Source: Salarias fasciatus
Taxonomy: Eukaryota; Chordata; Actinopteri; Blenniiformes; Blenniidae
Length of the DNA: 64,000 nucleotides
Assembly: GCF_902148845.1 (NCBI RefSeq)
Contig: NC_043755.1
Coordinates: 10,867,290 to 10,931,289, forward strand
Reading direction: 5' to 3'
Part shown: positions 12,554-26,104 of the stretch, piece after piece
Position numbering within the stretch: position 1 is the stretch's first letter
How the letters are laid out: every line of letters begins with the position of its first letter
Translations under genes and position numbers: made by a program
Notes under the pieces: model-generated
The model's input: the letters and a program-made list of their open reading frames with translations, nothing else
Told to the model about the DNA's origin: nothing
Databases searched by the model: none

Positions 12554-15500
12554 TCACTGCGGCGGCGTCTCGCCGACCATCTCGATGCCGTGCTGCTGGA
12601 GCTGCGCTCGGAGCAGCGCGTTCTCGTTCTTCAGCTCCTCGATCTTTAGAACAAAGAGAGGAAAACGAAGAAAAAAAAAAATCTCATCAACATCCTCGTC
12701 GCCGTGACAGCCAAACACCTAAACTTTTTTTTTTTCTCTCTCGCCCCGTTTGAAGCCTGTGAGTTCTGGCTGACTGTAATGTACACAGGACTGTGCAATC
12801 CATGGGCGCTCAAACACAACTTTGTCCAAAACCAACTGGATTATCAAATCTGGAGGTATGTCGCCTCTGCTGCACTTCCCTTGGGTGGATCCTAACTTCA
12901 CTCTCTCCCCACTGAGGCACTAAAAGGACGGGGGGATTGAGCTTTGAGCATCGGAATAAGAATATTTCGCCGAGCGCCTGGAAGGCCCGGGATTCAAGAG
13001 GGAGACGTGGCAGCCTCTGAGCTGCAAGATTTCACAATACTTTGAGCGCATTAGCATGCACTTAGTTCTCACACAGCCCCTGTGTGTAATATTCCCACAG
13101 TCTCTCACAGCGCTGATTTCAGGTAACACTCCTCATTATTTGAGAGCAAACTCTTTGATCGTCTTTGTCAGGCTGTGATGATCAGCTATACAGCCTCGGG
13201 TCTCCGGGGCTCTGTTTTGGAGATGCATAGGGGGCTGAGCTGGATTTCATGCTTCTCAGACTTTAAGTGAACGAATGCTGCAGTGCACTATAAAGCAAAC
13301 TGATCTATTCAATGCGGCGGTGGCGGTCTTCACAGCCACACTATGGCGGCATTATTATGTGAAAGTTTATTGATCCAACCTGCTCACCGGCGAGATTTTT
13401 AATTATCACTCACAGGCCTCATTGTTCAGTCTTCAAAGCTTCACTCGGTGAAGAGCGTTGACTGATCTCCGTACCTGCTGCCTGCACAGCTCGTTGTCTA
13501 CTTGTATCCTCTCCACCTCCTTCAGGCTCTCCTGCAGCCGCTGGTTGCTCTGCCTCAGCTCGCGGATGTAGTCGCAGGCTTTGGACAGGATGCCTCCTTT
13601 GCTCTGGGAGGACATCGACTTTTAAACCGTTTGACCGGGTTAGTGTTGGAGATGGAAAACACGTGGGAACAATGAAGAGGAAGTCTGCTTACTGCCCCGG
13701 TCTTGGTGCTGTCCATGTTGCAGTCTGGGATGATCTTGGACAGCGTGACGATCCAGTTGTTGATCTTGTCTCTCCGCCGCCTTTCGACTGATGTAATCAG
13801 GAATAACAGAACAGAAATTATTTCATGTTGGATACATGCAAATCTTTCCTGCACTGAGAGATCAAATGTTTGAAAAACACTGATTTTTTTTCCATCCCTT
13901 GAGCTTGTTACAGATCCCAATATGACTGCCTGAATTTGACAGCTCAACAGTGACCTCTAGTGGTCAGTCTGAGTACAGGTATGATGAACTCCTGTGTTGT
14001 TGATAGAATGTTTGACAGGGACTGGTGATTTTCTTTCAGCAAAAAAAAACAAAAAAAAAAAAAAAAACAGGCTCCATTTAGGCGCCGCACTCTATTATGT
14101 CTGATGAAATCAAAAGCCTCAATCACAGCTAATTACCCACCTTCATTATGTTGAGCTCTCCTCCTTTCATCTCTCGGTGTTCGGGGTCCATCCATTTTCC
14201 TGGAGACGGGCGGAAGATAAATAAATAAGTAAAAACACTTTCTATACGCGACAGTATCTCCCATCCTTGAGTACCACGCAATCAGGCCCAAATCCAATCC
14301 AATCCCCCAAAACTCAACTAATCCTGAGCCTAATAAAACCCATTCTTCCCTCTTATCTCTGAATTCAAGCTCGTTGTAATTTCTCCACGGTTGTGCGGCG
14401 CGTTTAGTAAAGATGTGGAAAGATGCATATTAAGGCTTCATGAGAGCCGCGTCTCAAGGCCTCAGGCTGAACTACCTGGGCTGGAAAACACTTGAGACCG
14501 GGCCAGCGTTCTTACTCTTATTGGCTGTCCTCGTCCCAGGTGAGGGCCTGGAGGCAGAGCGCCGCTTTATCACGCTGCACAATTACCACGGTGTGGAGAA
14601 CCAGATGCTGTCTAACGGAGTTTGGGCGTAAAGCCTAATGGCACAACTGTCTCTTTATCTTCCCTTAGGATTCTGTTAATTAAGTCCCTGAGACACGACG
14701 GCGAGCCTTTAACTTACTCAGCGGCGCATGAACAGACCAATAACGCAAAAAGGTGTAATGGTAGGCGACTACTGTATCTCACCTCACTGATAGAATAAAC
14801 AAACATGGCCTGAAAGAAAAGAAACAGTGACTCTTTTTCTGATTACAGCCCGTGAGGTTGTCTGTCCCGCTGCTACACATCTTCATTCCGCAGTAAATCA
14901 TTTATGTCCCGTCAACACAACTCGACCGCTGATGGCTTCGGTTCAGATAGTCCACTAAGCCAGACGACAGTCTCTTGTATCTCAACGCATCTTAATGGGA
15001 TTTCGGCGGCATAATGGACTCAGCCCGGCCGTACTCTTAGGCAAGTGTTAAAAAAAAGAAGAGGAAAAAAGGGGTGATTGTATGAATAACTAAATGTACA
15101 GACTCAGAGAAATGTCTTTCCCCTGCTGTCGGGATACAGAGGACACACGGAGACAGAGTTACTGCTGCCAAAGAAGTGAAGGAAGAAACTGACAAGGCAC
15201 ATCGGAAGGACGTTATCCGTATCATCTGAAGCACTGAAGTATTAAAAACTAACTTTGTATGGTGTCATATTGATCTTTTAAAGAAAAAAAAAATGCAATT
15301 TTTCCCCATTCTTCACTTCCATTTCAGTATTACTGTTGATATTAAAAAGCCGAGGAATAGACAGTAAATCACTCAAGTGCGCACAAAGGACTGCAGTTTG
15401 TGTTTTATATTCTGCCGACGAATGACTGAACAGCGACGAGCCTGTGAGCGCTAAATGGCTACCAAGACGAGCGATCCTGAAACTGACAAATGCTTCAGCC

Positions 15501-18500
15501 GTCGCAACGTCTCCAAGAGCGCATCAAGACACTTCAAACACACGGCAAATGGTTTTTATCGCTAACTTCAGGGTAAATGAGAACAAAACTCTAACAACTA
15601 CAACTGAGGACACTTTGACGCTTATGCTAAACTGAAAAGTGTGTTGCGAGCCATTTGTTTCCAGATGGAGAACAATGACCCAGTTTCCAGGTATTCTAGG
15701 TTCCTGATAGTAAAATACATTCAGCACAAGTACAGCTAACAACAGAGGATCGGGGTCGAGACTGGAGACGCACGATATCTGTGTATCGCAACGTGAGGAG
15801 CAGGGAAAATCACCGGGGAATTATGGGAAGAGGGAGGCGGAGAAGACGGCGGGGGGGAGGGGGAGGATCGTGCACATCTTCTCTTCTTGTGATCTAATTC
15901 GATTAGTAAATTTGTTAAAAAAAAATAAAAGGGGGGGGTGAAATGTGGAAACTGTCCTCACCAGTTTAAACCTTCCTGCTGCAGCAGCTCGTTCTCATCT
16001 CTGCAAACAGCAGATGGGGTGAGGGAGGGGGGAGGGGGGGGGCTTTCAATCACTTTGTTCACACGTCAAGGATAAAGTTTATTAGTTTACACTTAAATAT
16101 AACTCTGACACTGACAACCATAAATTATTCATGCGAGAGGAAATAAATAGAAACAAACATTTTTGCGGGTAGGCGTTCTGAGAGACGACGGCGCGGTTCT
16201 CTTTCATCAGAAGCGAAACGCAGACATAAACTACAACAAAAGGCTGTTCTTTACTCTCAACTGTAAATATATGGGCCGATGCTGCGAACATCAACCTGCT
16301 GCCAAATCCGAGGTAGATCTACAACTTCCTTTACAGCCGACAAAGCAGCTCACGTCTCCCCGGTTCTTGGAAATGACAGAAACACAAAAGCACTCGATTT
16401 GTAGACCTGAACTGTCAAACAACATATGAAAGGCATATATTAATAGTGCGATGAGCCTGTTTTCTTTTCTTTCTCTTTTTTTAAGGAAAGATTATCACAA
16501 AGACTCGGTAAATATGCCTCTTACAAATGTCACCATCGATATGTTGCGTTCTTCTCGTACTCGCTCCTGATTGGCGCATGGACTGAATGACTATTATCCA
16601 CTTAGAGGCCGAGTATAAGCCTCCGGCAAAGGAGAGGAATATTCACTTAAGTCAGGTTTAACTCAATTTGATAATCGGTCATGTGCTTGTTTTTAGTGAC
16701 CGAGCAGGCAAATGAGTGTGGTTCAGCTTCCGCCAAACAAAGAGGTTATTAGTTACTTGACGCTCTGGAACTCTGCGTGTCTCAGCATCTCTCGGTGGCT
16801 CGTGTGCTGATAGGGTTTTTTTTTTTTTTTGGCGTCGACTGAATTAATTCCTCTTCTGTATCTGTCGTGGGCCAGAAGCCCGTCTGGTGGCGCACAAATT
16901 AAAATGACAAACTCTTTGCGCAGGTGAGCCTGCTGATCATCTTAATAACAGCAATCACCAGCATGTGGCTAACAGTCGGAGAGAGTCTGAGACGGGTCTC
17001 TTTTGATGCATGATAATGATGATGCATGTTGTGAATTTGAGAGATAAACAACATAGGGTTCCGGAGGAGAAGGTGGGGGGGGAGGGGGGGGGGCTGAGAG
17101 CCAAACCATTATGTGGGGGGAAAACAAGGATCCTTAAAATCAATCATCGCAGAGAACTGTGAGAAACACAAAAGCTTCCCTGGGCGGGAAAACAGTCTTG
17201 AGTACAAGTTAAAAAAAAAAAAAAAAAAAAAACATCAACAAAAACAGCATCAGCAGCAGAAATGCAGAATTTGAGCCTCATTATAGTTCATAATGATTTA
17301 GAAGTCAGAAACTAAAGTGGTCTCAACACTGCAATTAAAGCTACAGCTCTAGCAACCAGTGGGCTTATATCTCATGTATTCAACCTGTGAGAGGAAGATC
17401 AACAATATACAGTAATTCAACACCTTAAGTGAGCTTTGTTATTCAGCAAGAACTGTGCCTCTCAGTCTGACGTCAGGATCTTGGGGTACATGACGATACT
17501 TACGCAGGGTAGGGCTGTGTGCGCGGGGCGATGGTTCGCTGTGTGCCTGTCTGAATGACGTCAGGGGGGGTCATCATCACATAAAACTGACCTGCGGATC
17601 AAACAGACACAGATGATAGTCACTGTAAAAACAGACGCATAAAGCCTTTAAATCTGAACAGAACGAAATGTAACCTGGAGTCCAAATCCAGGCTGGAAAA
17701 CTGTCAGGAACTTCAAAATAATCAATACGGAAACTAATCTGTGATACACATTAATCCCAAATACAAACGCATGAATTTCTGTTCTATGAAAACTCAGATC
17801 CTCACACAGAGTTCTGCTGACATTTTCCAAAAAGCTCATCCTCATTAACTCATCCCAGCTCCGTTTACAGCCTCCGAATCAACAAAAAGCCGAGATCAGA
17901 AGGCGGCAACGACAGGAAATTAGCTCGGAGCTTCAGATGTTCCTGCTTTTATTTACTGTGAAATCACTTCAACTGTGGGTGCACTGCAGCACTGTGTCAA
18001 CTGTCTCAAACACACACGCACACACACACACTCTGCTCATTCTGTAACCCGCTCTATCTCAACTGAACATCTCACTTGGTCACTTTGTGCCAATCTGTTT
18101 GATTTCCTCCTGACTGAAGGATCCCATTGTCCCATTTAGCATAACATTGAATTAAATTGATCAGATTGTTGTGTTTAAACGCAGCAAAAACATCACCTGA
18201 CCGTCAGTCTGTCAACACCATCCAGGTTTGCACCGAGTCTGGCCATTCACAGTTGTTGCGTTTCTTTTTGCAACACCATAATATGAGCAGGACTTTATTT
18301 AGGCCTTTTAATAAATCTGATCTCCTGGCTGTTTAAACGTTTTGTGTGAAGTGCCACCTGGTGACACTGTGTGAAAAGCTCAGACGGTGGGACGCGATCC
18401 ACACGCAGGGCCACGCCATCTCCCCCCGGTCTGACTGGAGAGCCAATCGGACAGGGCTCATAAAAGCAGAAGTGTTTACAGGAAGCAATTTGAATCAGAT

Positions 18501-21500
18501 AATTGTTTTTTTGGTCCATGTAACCACAGCTACCGATTCATGTGTTCTGTTTACAGTTTGTGCACACTCATCATACGTCATTTTCCTCTTTTCTTCAAAC
18601 AAGTAAACTTTGTTTCTTTCGTGTTTAATCTAAAAATGTCGGTAAAGACAGGATCCAGGACTCGCAACAACCGACACAAAGCACACAACAAAAAGATGCA
18701 TTTCTAAGATAGCAATAGAAAACGTTTCCTTTTTTTTTTTTTTTTTTGGCTCAGCACTCTCCAATCTGCTGTTGGAGCAGACTGCAGGTGTTTTCACTGA
18801 GCACAGCAACATTTTAGCGTCTTTTAAGATGCTCAAAACGCACAAGCGCTCTGCCTCTCGTGCCAAACTGCCGGCACTCTCCGCTCTCCACCGCATCTCG
18901 TTTTTGGAAGCGGCGTCTGGAAGAGTCTATCAAAGGGCGCCGGGAGCGAGGCGCTCGAGCTGACGCGGCCTTGAGGATGTCTGGCCTCTGAGGGCGTGTG
19001 TCATGTGATGCGGGGTGTGTGGGTGCGCTGCTGCGTGAGCCTGACAAGTCGTGTCAGTAATCAGCAAGAATGAAATGCATCAAAGAAGACCGATGATAAT
19101 AAAAAAAAAGGAGCACACTGACACATGACCGTGGTTGGTTTTTCTCTGGAGTGTGTTTGAAACCTTCTATTCAGCTCAGGGTTCAAAAAACAGCTTTGTC
19201 AGGCTCAAACTTATGAACATAAAAATCGGCTTAATAACCGAGTGACTATGTGGTTTAATGCCTTTTTTTTTATAAGCATCATGTGCTGGTACTTTACAAA
19301 CAAGCAGCTGTAAATTTTCATTAGTTATTCCAGGCTAAATTAGCTGGATGTGAGCCTTTGTGTGTGAAGTTTGCATGTTCTCCCTGTGGAGTGCATTGGT
19401 TTCCAATCAGAATGCACACTTCCTGAATGTCGCTCCAACCATATTGGTTAAATATCTGTAAGCTGGCTCGAGGTGGCAACACCTCCTGTGAGCAGAAAAC
19501 CCCATGTGTCTTCGCTCCCGGGTTCACTTCCACCTGGCAGGCGAGAACATATGGAGCATCACCTCCAGCTTTGCTTTAAACAGAGCAAACATATGTGCTG
19601 CTGACGCCTTTAGATTTGCCTGATGCACAAAGCAGCGACAGGATGGTGGAGTCTGATCGACCACAGAACACGCAGCAGTGAGAAACTGGGCAAAATATGG
19701 TTAAATCGCAGGGGTATTCTCTGTAACGGGGTTTAATGTGACATCTTAAGCAAGAAATATCCTCTGCCATGTTTTAATGCCTTTCAGCAGAGCAGGATCA
19801 GCATATTTTGCAGAGCGGTAGCAGCGAGCGTTCCATCTGTGCAGCTTCACGGAGGACGTTCACATGGTGTGTTTAAAGGCCCGAACCTCAATGCGTGACT
19901 GTTAAATATGCAAAATTATGGGGAATTACACGAGATGTCTGAAACCAGACTACAGATTGTGATTTTTCTCTCACAAAAAGCGAGAAATCTGATGTTGAAA
20001 GTAACATTTAGAACAAAAGTGCTTGTGACTGTTATGGGTTAGAAGCACATCGGTAAGGTTTGTAATGAAGCTGGTGTGTTTGAGGCACTGCGTTTTTTTT
20101 CGTTTTATAAACTACTTTATCTACCGAAGGGTCATAAGGGAGATGTAGCCGATCCCATTCAGGTGTCATCAAGCAGGGAACATCCTGGACAGGTCGCCGG
20201 GCCATCACCGAACACACTCACACACCGGGAGACTCTGCACGCTTTGAAACAGCATGTAGAGAAAATTAAACCAAATACAGGAAAAAAATGAAACCCTTTC
20301 ATTGCAGTTCCTGCTGGTGTGACAAAACGGTTAAATTTCATTTTTCAAGTCACGTGCATGTCCTCGGGGGAAACGACTGGCTTGGTTTCTTCCTGATGTG
20401 ATCACCAGATCTTATTTTCAAAGTTCAACTTGGGCCAGTGAGGCCTTTTCAGACTTCATATATGGGCCAAAACGACAACAAAAACCACGTAGAGCGGCAG
20501 AACAAACACCAGGTGACGAATTACAGGCTCCGGCAATAACTGCTGGCCGGGCGCTGCGCCCTCCTACATGAAGCTCTGCAGATCGTCGCTGCTCTCTGAC
20601 AGTTATTTATTAGATGAACACTGCAGGTCTGTCAGTTTCACCCACGGCCGTCGGTAACGACGCGCTTGCTAAATCTAAACCCGGTTCTGTATTGCAGATT
20701 AACGCTGCTTGGTTCTAATCGAGCCAGCTGAGCTGCGATCGCCTCCATTGGGAAGAAGACAATCTCGCCAGCCTTCTTTGGACGGCCGCCGTGAAACTTC
20801 AGGGACGCTTAGTACATCCAGACAACGGCTTGAGGCAGTTTAGAGGAGGAGAGGCAGAGTGGGAGGACATGTGACAAGGAATAAACAACACATCAACACG
20901 GAAATTATAGATACCTTGGCTTGTGATCGTTTTTTTTGGACTAGAAAGCAGATATTTTTTTCTGTCACGGTCAAATAACATCTGACATCTTATGACTCAA
21001 AAAAAAAAAAAAAATCAAATGAAATAAAATAAAGTGAAAGATTTTACACAAGAAAATATGTCACCACCTACTGATCCATTTCAAAATGGGAAATGCTGGT
21101 GAAAAATCACTTCGCGCACCTTTCACAATTAGGAAAAACGTCCGCATCTCACATGTGCACTGCTGCTCCGATTTCTTTCCTACCAGCCGCAGCTGAGGGG
21201 ATCATGATTAATTTACAACAAGTGAGAAAAAAAGAAAAGAAAAGAAAAAGAGCTGTTGTTCTCTCTTTCAAGCACTTCTCAAAACGTCCTGTTCGTCTCT
21301 GATAGCAGTGGCCAAATTAGCCCTGCGGCGCCGCGATAAGCCTCAGCCCGAATTAAGTGTGAGGACCGACTCACCCCCTGCCTGCGTGAGTGCGGGGTCT
21401 GCGGCGGCCTGCACAGACACCGTCCCGTCGCTCACCGCAGTCGCGGGGAAGTAAGCGAAGCGGGTCTCCCCTCCCACTGCTTCTCCTGCTGGGCTCCCTC

Positions 21501-24500
21501 CATTACTGAAAGGGTTTTGGATCACAGCCTGTGACAGATAAGAGGGAGACGGAGGAGAGGCATGAACAAGTGGCAATGGAGCAGTCACAGCAGGTAAACG
21601 CACACCTCATTCTCTGTCAAATTCAATGCCGCTATACACTTTGGACCCCCGAGCAAGACGCAGCGCTGTTTGACAGCTGGGATAAAGGGGCGAGAAGAAG
21701 TTGCCGGTGATCTTGTTAGCGGGGATAACGGCAAGGTCAGTGAATGCATCAGTACACAGGCAACGAAAAACAAATTTCCTCTCTTCTTGCAGGAAGAAAA
21801 AGAAAAATAATAAAAACTGCATATTTCAACCGAAAAACCTGTTTTGCACCAAGCTGGCACAACAATAAGTAAAATCTCTTGGTATAAACAACACTCCGAG
21901 AGTATCTTAATCCCACTTGCATCTGGCAGACATTGCGCAAGATTCATTGTTTGTGCAGCTCTGTCAGCTGAGAGGAATTAACTACACCTGCAGCTCGAAT
22001 CACAGCAGCAGAAATCTATGGTCTGATTGATTGAGACCTTTATTTTGAATGATGTGAAACAAAAAAAAAGAAGAAATGAAGTGAAACAGAATGAAGATTG
22101 ATAATAAAGTTGCATCTATCATCCATCAGCTAGGAAGGAGTACAAAGAAAAAAACTCATTAAATTTTACCTCCATAATTCAAAATTAAAAAAAAAAAAGA
22201 GAGAGATACCCAGATACTACACAAAAAGCCAAAACTGTATTACTACAGACATAACAGCTGCATGACTATTTAAGAATCAAAACATGAGTATAAACTAAGG
22301 ATTCGACTTTAGTGTATTAACTATGATTAATTAGTTGGAAAAAGTTAATATGTTAATTAAATGTGTGCAATAGCAGTTCACATTCCGAACAAAGCAGAAT
22401 GTCTGCATGATTTCCTGGTACACAGATTACACTGATACACTTGGCAGAGCCCCGCTCACGGCTCGAACGGATGGAAGGTAAATTCAATTTTCTGAAAAGT
22501 ACCTGATGGAATCTTTGACAAAAGTGTTTTGGTTTTTTGCAAATTGTGCAAAAGAGTTTGTGCACCACCGAGGCGCTTCAACCCTACGTTACCATCTGAT
22601 TGTTGTAGCAAACAGAAGAAACAGACATGGAAGGAGAAAGGAGCACTTTATGTTGACTTTTTTTTTTTTTTTTTTTTTGTTTTTTTAATCCAATTAAAGT
22701 CAAAACTTAAAATGACACTTTATCTTTAAGTCTGTTCACTTTAGGCCAGTGACATTTTCTATTTCTTCCTGCACAGTTTTGAATTGAAATGTCATTTTCC
22801 AAACACTAAAAGAGCTTAAGTTTAGAGTATTCATGTCTGTGCCCAACACTTGTCCAATAAAATTCATTTACATTTTTTGCTGTGCGATTAAAATGTGATT
22901 GAGATTTATTAACTACAAAGCCTCAAATTAATTAGGGTAACTTTTTTAGCCAAGTCTCACCAGTAGTATAAATATACAGAAATATAACAGATATAATGCC
23001 AATAGAAGCAGATGTCTATGTGACACAAAGGATGAAACAGTTCATACTGTCTTTCATACAAACGAGTTTCAGACTCATAAACAAAGTAGTACAATAGAAT
23101 ACATTCATGCATGACTAAGTTAACACATACAGTCATATATAAACACTCCAGGTGACTCTTCATCCTCTTTCTCCTTTTATCAACCAAAAAAAAAAATGGT
23201 TTATAATCCTTTTTAATCATTTTAATCTATCAATATGGCATTTAGGTGCCTATTACTGTAACCAAGTGTAATTAAGTATTTGCTAAGCAAACATAATATA
23301 TTTCTCAAGTTTCTTCTAATAACACAGCTTATAGTTTTAAAAATTAAACTGGACTCATTTCTTGAAGACAATCAACTAAAAACTCCTTCATAAGAAAAAT
23401 ACAGCATCTGAGAAAGACCTCTGGATGACAAATGAAAGCCCTTCAGAGATGCCTTTATGAATAAACTGGACATAACCTGCACAAGAGGGACCTCTGCCAC
23501 AATAAATATCCCTAGAATTGAGTTTAATCATCAGACAGCTTGGCTTTACTAAGAGAAAGTATTTATTGCTGGAGTAGAATCTGTTATTGGCATAATCAGC
23601 ATCATTTTAACTGTAATGAACCAGCCAGGACTGAAGAGTGGAAGGCAAGTAAACTGTAGGTGGGAGCAGGGAAAGGCATCGCATTTCTGTAAGTCTATAT
23701 TCAGCACATTTAACCAGGATATGACAAACTGCTGCTCAGACAGGCTCTCACACAGAATAACAACAAGCTGTCGCACTGTGAAATTGTGTAAGATGCAACA
23801 GACACTTGATAAAAAAATAGAAGAAGAAGAAGAAGAACAAATGCACCAAGTATTGCCTCCAGTGGGGGAAAAAAGCTGAACATGCTGTGCAGATTGTTAA
23901 TAACATTGGTTTCCTGTCATCCAGTTAAAGATTTGCTCACCTGAGCCACAGCCTGAGGAGCGCCAGCGAATGCAGATGTGGAGACGACACTCACAGCTCC
24001 CCCTGCTTCATCTCTCCCCTCGAGGTGCTGGTCCGTGACCTGAACCACTTGATAGGTGAGCTGCAGAGTGGAAAAAGACAGGTTAAATCTAGAAGCAGAG
24101 AGAGCCTGCAGCCGGCAGACCTTACCTGTCTTGCCGATTTGTTTATCATATCTGTTGCTTAGTACAGCAGCTGAGCGCAGTTAATCACACTACAGTCCAA
24201 ACCACAGTTTCTGCATTGATCCCAACGATCCCACACAATATGCTTATGCATCAGAATGCGACTGATTCAATTTAAAACCCAAAAAAAAAAACCCAAAAAA
24301 ACAACAAGTCAAGAAAATGAGCTTGTTTATTCCAAGAATCGGTATTTGTATCCCGCTATCATGTGACTCACCGCCTGACTGACATGTGACAGCAGCCCCA
24401 TGCCAATCCTGGACCAGACCAGAATCACATGGTTGCTCACACTGGCCTTGTTTACACCAAATGAACCACATGGACCACTGAATTAACTCCCCCCACTGTA

Positions 24501-25998
24501 AGTTACCCTAATAAGGGAAAACCAAGCTGAATGTTATCCTACCTTTTGTAGTTATTCATATTCAACACCATCCCACTGTTCATCAAATTAGGGATGAAAC
24601 TTTTGACACAGTCATTAATCGAACTTGAAAAAACACCAATACACACACACTCTGTGGTCACTGAACGTTTCTGATCCTCCTCACTTTGTTAAAATGCAGG
24701 GGTTTGAAGCAACTGCAGAAAATACACAAAAGCTCCTGGTATTTCAAAGCCTAAACCACAGAGCAGTCTGAATAATGAATGAATACATGTGGTGCGAAAT
24801 GTTATTCACTGACAATCATGTTATCTCCAACTTTATTACACTGGGCTCACGGGAAAACCCTTTCAACCACGATTATCAATATAGATGAGGACTGATGTCA
24901 ACTGCTAATTATCTGTCTGCACAAATACCCCTTGGACATTCAAACAGCCTGACATCTATACTAATTTGTAAGAGTAAAATGCCCAGGCCTGGTGTGCCAT
25001 CAAAAGCACTTATAGTCTCCCAGAGAAGTGGAATAAACAAGCAACAGTTGTGAGAAGCGGCACACTTCCATGCCTACCTGTCCACCCTCTGTGCGAAACT
25101 GATACTGTATGTTCTGGTCCCGAAACGCTGCAGCCTGCTGAACACTGGCTATGGTCACAGCAGGCTGCTCTTCTGCAAAACAACACAGGGAAAAAAAAAA
25201 AGTCATCAGGACAGGCTACATGCTTTAGATCAAAGACAGTGAGATGCATGCTGCATGTGTCTCTCTGTAGTGTAAATTACTAATGAATCAGCAGAAACAG
25301 CAGTGAGGATGGAGGGAAGCTGAAGGAAACGTGTTTACATGCTGCAGCTCGCCCCCCGCCTCTCAGTAGCAAGACAACTAGTTTTAGTTAAACCTAATCG
25401 AATTATCCGACTTCTTCTAGACAAGTGACACTTAGTAGAGGCATCGGATGAGACGGTTTGATAAATTCGAGATTACCTTCAGATGTCTGGATAACCTCTT
25501 CTTCTTGTTTTTCTTGGCTGCAAAATGATGCATAAATCACTCAGTTTTACAATATAAGCAACTCGCTGACATCTACTACATTTTACAGTATAATATATGA
25601 AGATAGTGAGCCTAAACTACCTCTAAGTTGGCAGCAAACTTGTGCAAAAAAGTCAGTCACGCCACAGAATTAAAACACGATATTGCTGCTGTCCTCGGAT
25701 TACTTCAGCATATCAGGACCTTATTTCTGTTTTAGTAGCTAGCGAAAGCTATCGGTTACCTCTTTCTGTTTTTCTCAGCTGCGCACCGGGATTCAGCAAG
25801 CCAGCAAAACACTCCACTTTTCTCTCTAACTTCAGCGCAGTCTTCGGATTAAATTCGTTCATTTTTGTAAAAGTCTGGCCTCGGTTAGCGTCGCTAACTA
25901 GCATTCTGAAATAGCATGCCGATGCTAGCCGGAGTCTGAGCCATTTTAGCGAGTGTGTGTTACCTTGCGGTGTCCAGGCTCTGTTCGAGCATATCCAT
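12554..25998 (-). CDS. usf2: Upstream stimulatory factor 2 (bHLH-leucine zipper transcription factor)
   Basis: Eleven coding exons on the minus strand: 25998-25964, 25517-25477, 25172-25078, 24060-23941, 21528-21375, 17591-17504, 16000-15962, 14199-14141, 13787-13693, 13603-13475 and 12643-12554. All are GT-AG and phases agree throughout, giving 314 residues, or 301 without the 39-nt exon. The order is MDMLEQ start, IASVQQAAAF with NIQYQFRTE, VIQNPFSNGGSP (a USF2 rather than USF1 signature), the USF-specific region QFYVMMTPPDV, basic region ERRRRDKINNW, helix-loop-helix GGILSKACDYIREL, then leucine zipper ending at EMVGETPPQ. USF proteins bind CACGTG E-boxes as dimers in the nucleus; mammalian USF proteins bind the hepcidin promoter. 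Human USF2 is 346 residues; the difference lies in the N-terminal half. Transcription is divergent from etfb. Confidence 0.97.
15962..16000 (-). other. usf2: 39-nt in-frame mini-exon of usf2, possibly alternative
   Basis: A 39-nt exon with a strong pyrimidine tract before CAG and a GTGAGG donor. It adds 13 residues (DENELLQQEGLN plus a hybrid W) between the USF-specific region and the basic region. Skipping it still joins in frame, giving YPA-KMDGPRTP, which matches the mammalian junction YSP-KIDGTRTP. It may therefore be a cassette exon, or a chance open segment. Confidence 0.55.
19345..19400. repeat. Degenerate teleost interspersed repeat fragment
   Basis: The stretch GAAGTTTGCATGTTCTCCCT and its surroundings match a repeat phrase seen in many fish genomes. 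A reverse-orientation relative occurs at 48540-48660. The family was not assigned. Confidence 0.4.
20124..20232. repeat. Degenerate teleost interspersed repeat fragment
   Basis: Contains the phrases GGGTCATAAGGGAG, GCCGATCCCATTCAGGTGTC and CATCCTGGACAGGTCGCC, which resemble a common fish repeat (GGTCGC ... CCCAGCTGTCA ... CCCTGGACAGGTCGCC). It lies in the large intron between usf2 exons 5 and 6. A shorter relative is at 28945-29025. Confidence 0.45.
22296..22965 (+). mobile_element. hAT-type DNA element, copy 2 (internally deleted)
   Basis: A 670-bp element in the intron between usf2 exons 4 and 5. Its left end TAAGGATTCGACTTTA and the reverse complement of its right end (TACTGGTGAGACT) match the two ends of the element at 48734-49921, in opposite orientation. 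It is flanked by 8-bp duplications GTATAAAC (22288-22295) and GTATAAAT (22966-22973), 7 of 8 identical; 8 bp is the hAT hallmark. Inside, on the plus strand at about 22506-22610, is a degenerate BED-type zinc-finger segment (CAKEFVHHRGASTLRYHL) with the first zinc-binding cysteine lost. Copy 1 holds a related segment in the corresponding orientation. Confidence 0.75.
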
Positions 25999-26098
25999 CA
26001 GGGTCACAATAAAAAGTGATCTTCGGTGTCACGGAGGGAGATGGAAGTGCTGATCACGGGAACAAACACTCGGGTCATGTGAGAGAGACAGCCCAGGA

Positions 26099-26104
26099 CA
26101 CGTG
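26099..26104. promoter_or_regulatory. Canonical E-box in the usf2 promoter
   Basis: A perfect palindromic CACGTG lies about 100 bp upstream of the usf2 start codon. CACGTG is the preferred USF binding sequence, so the gene could control itself; that is inference. The transcription start is unknown, so the site may be in the 5' untranslated region. Confidence 0.5.

Noticed and set aside
12304-12753. 149-residue plus-strand frame, basic and serine-rich
   Set aside because: It runs antisense over the last usf2 exon and its GC-rich flank; composition is low-complexity and no domain is seen.
13555-13947. 130-residue minus-strand frame containing ERRRRDKINNW
   Set aside because: It reads through two usf2 introns; the true exon is 13787-13693, defined by splice sites and phase.
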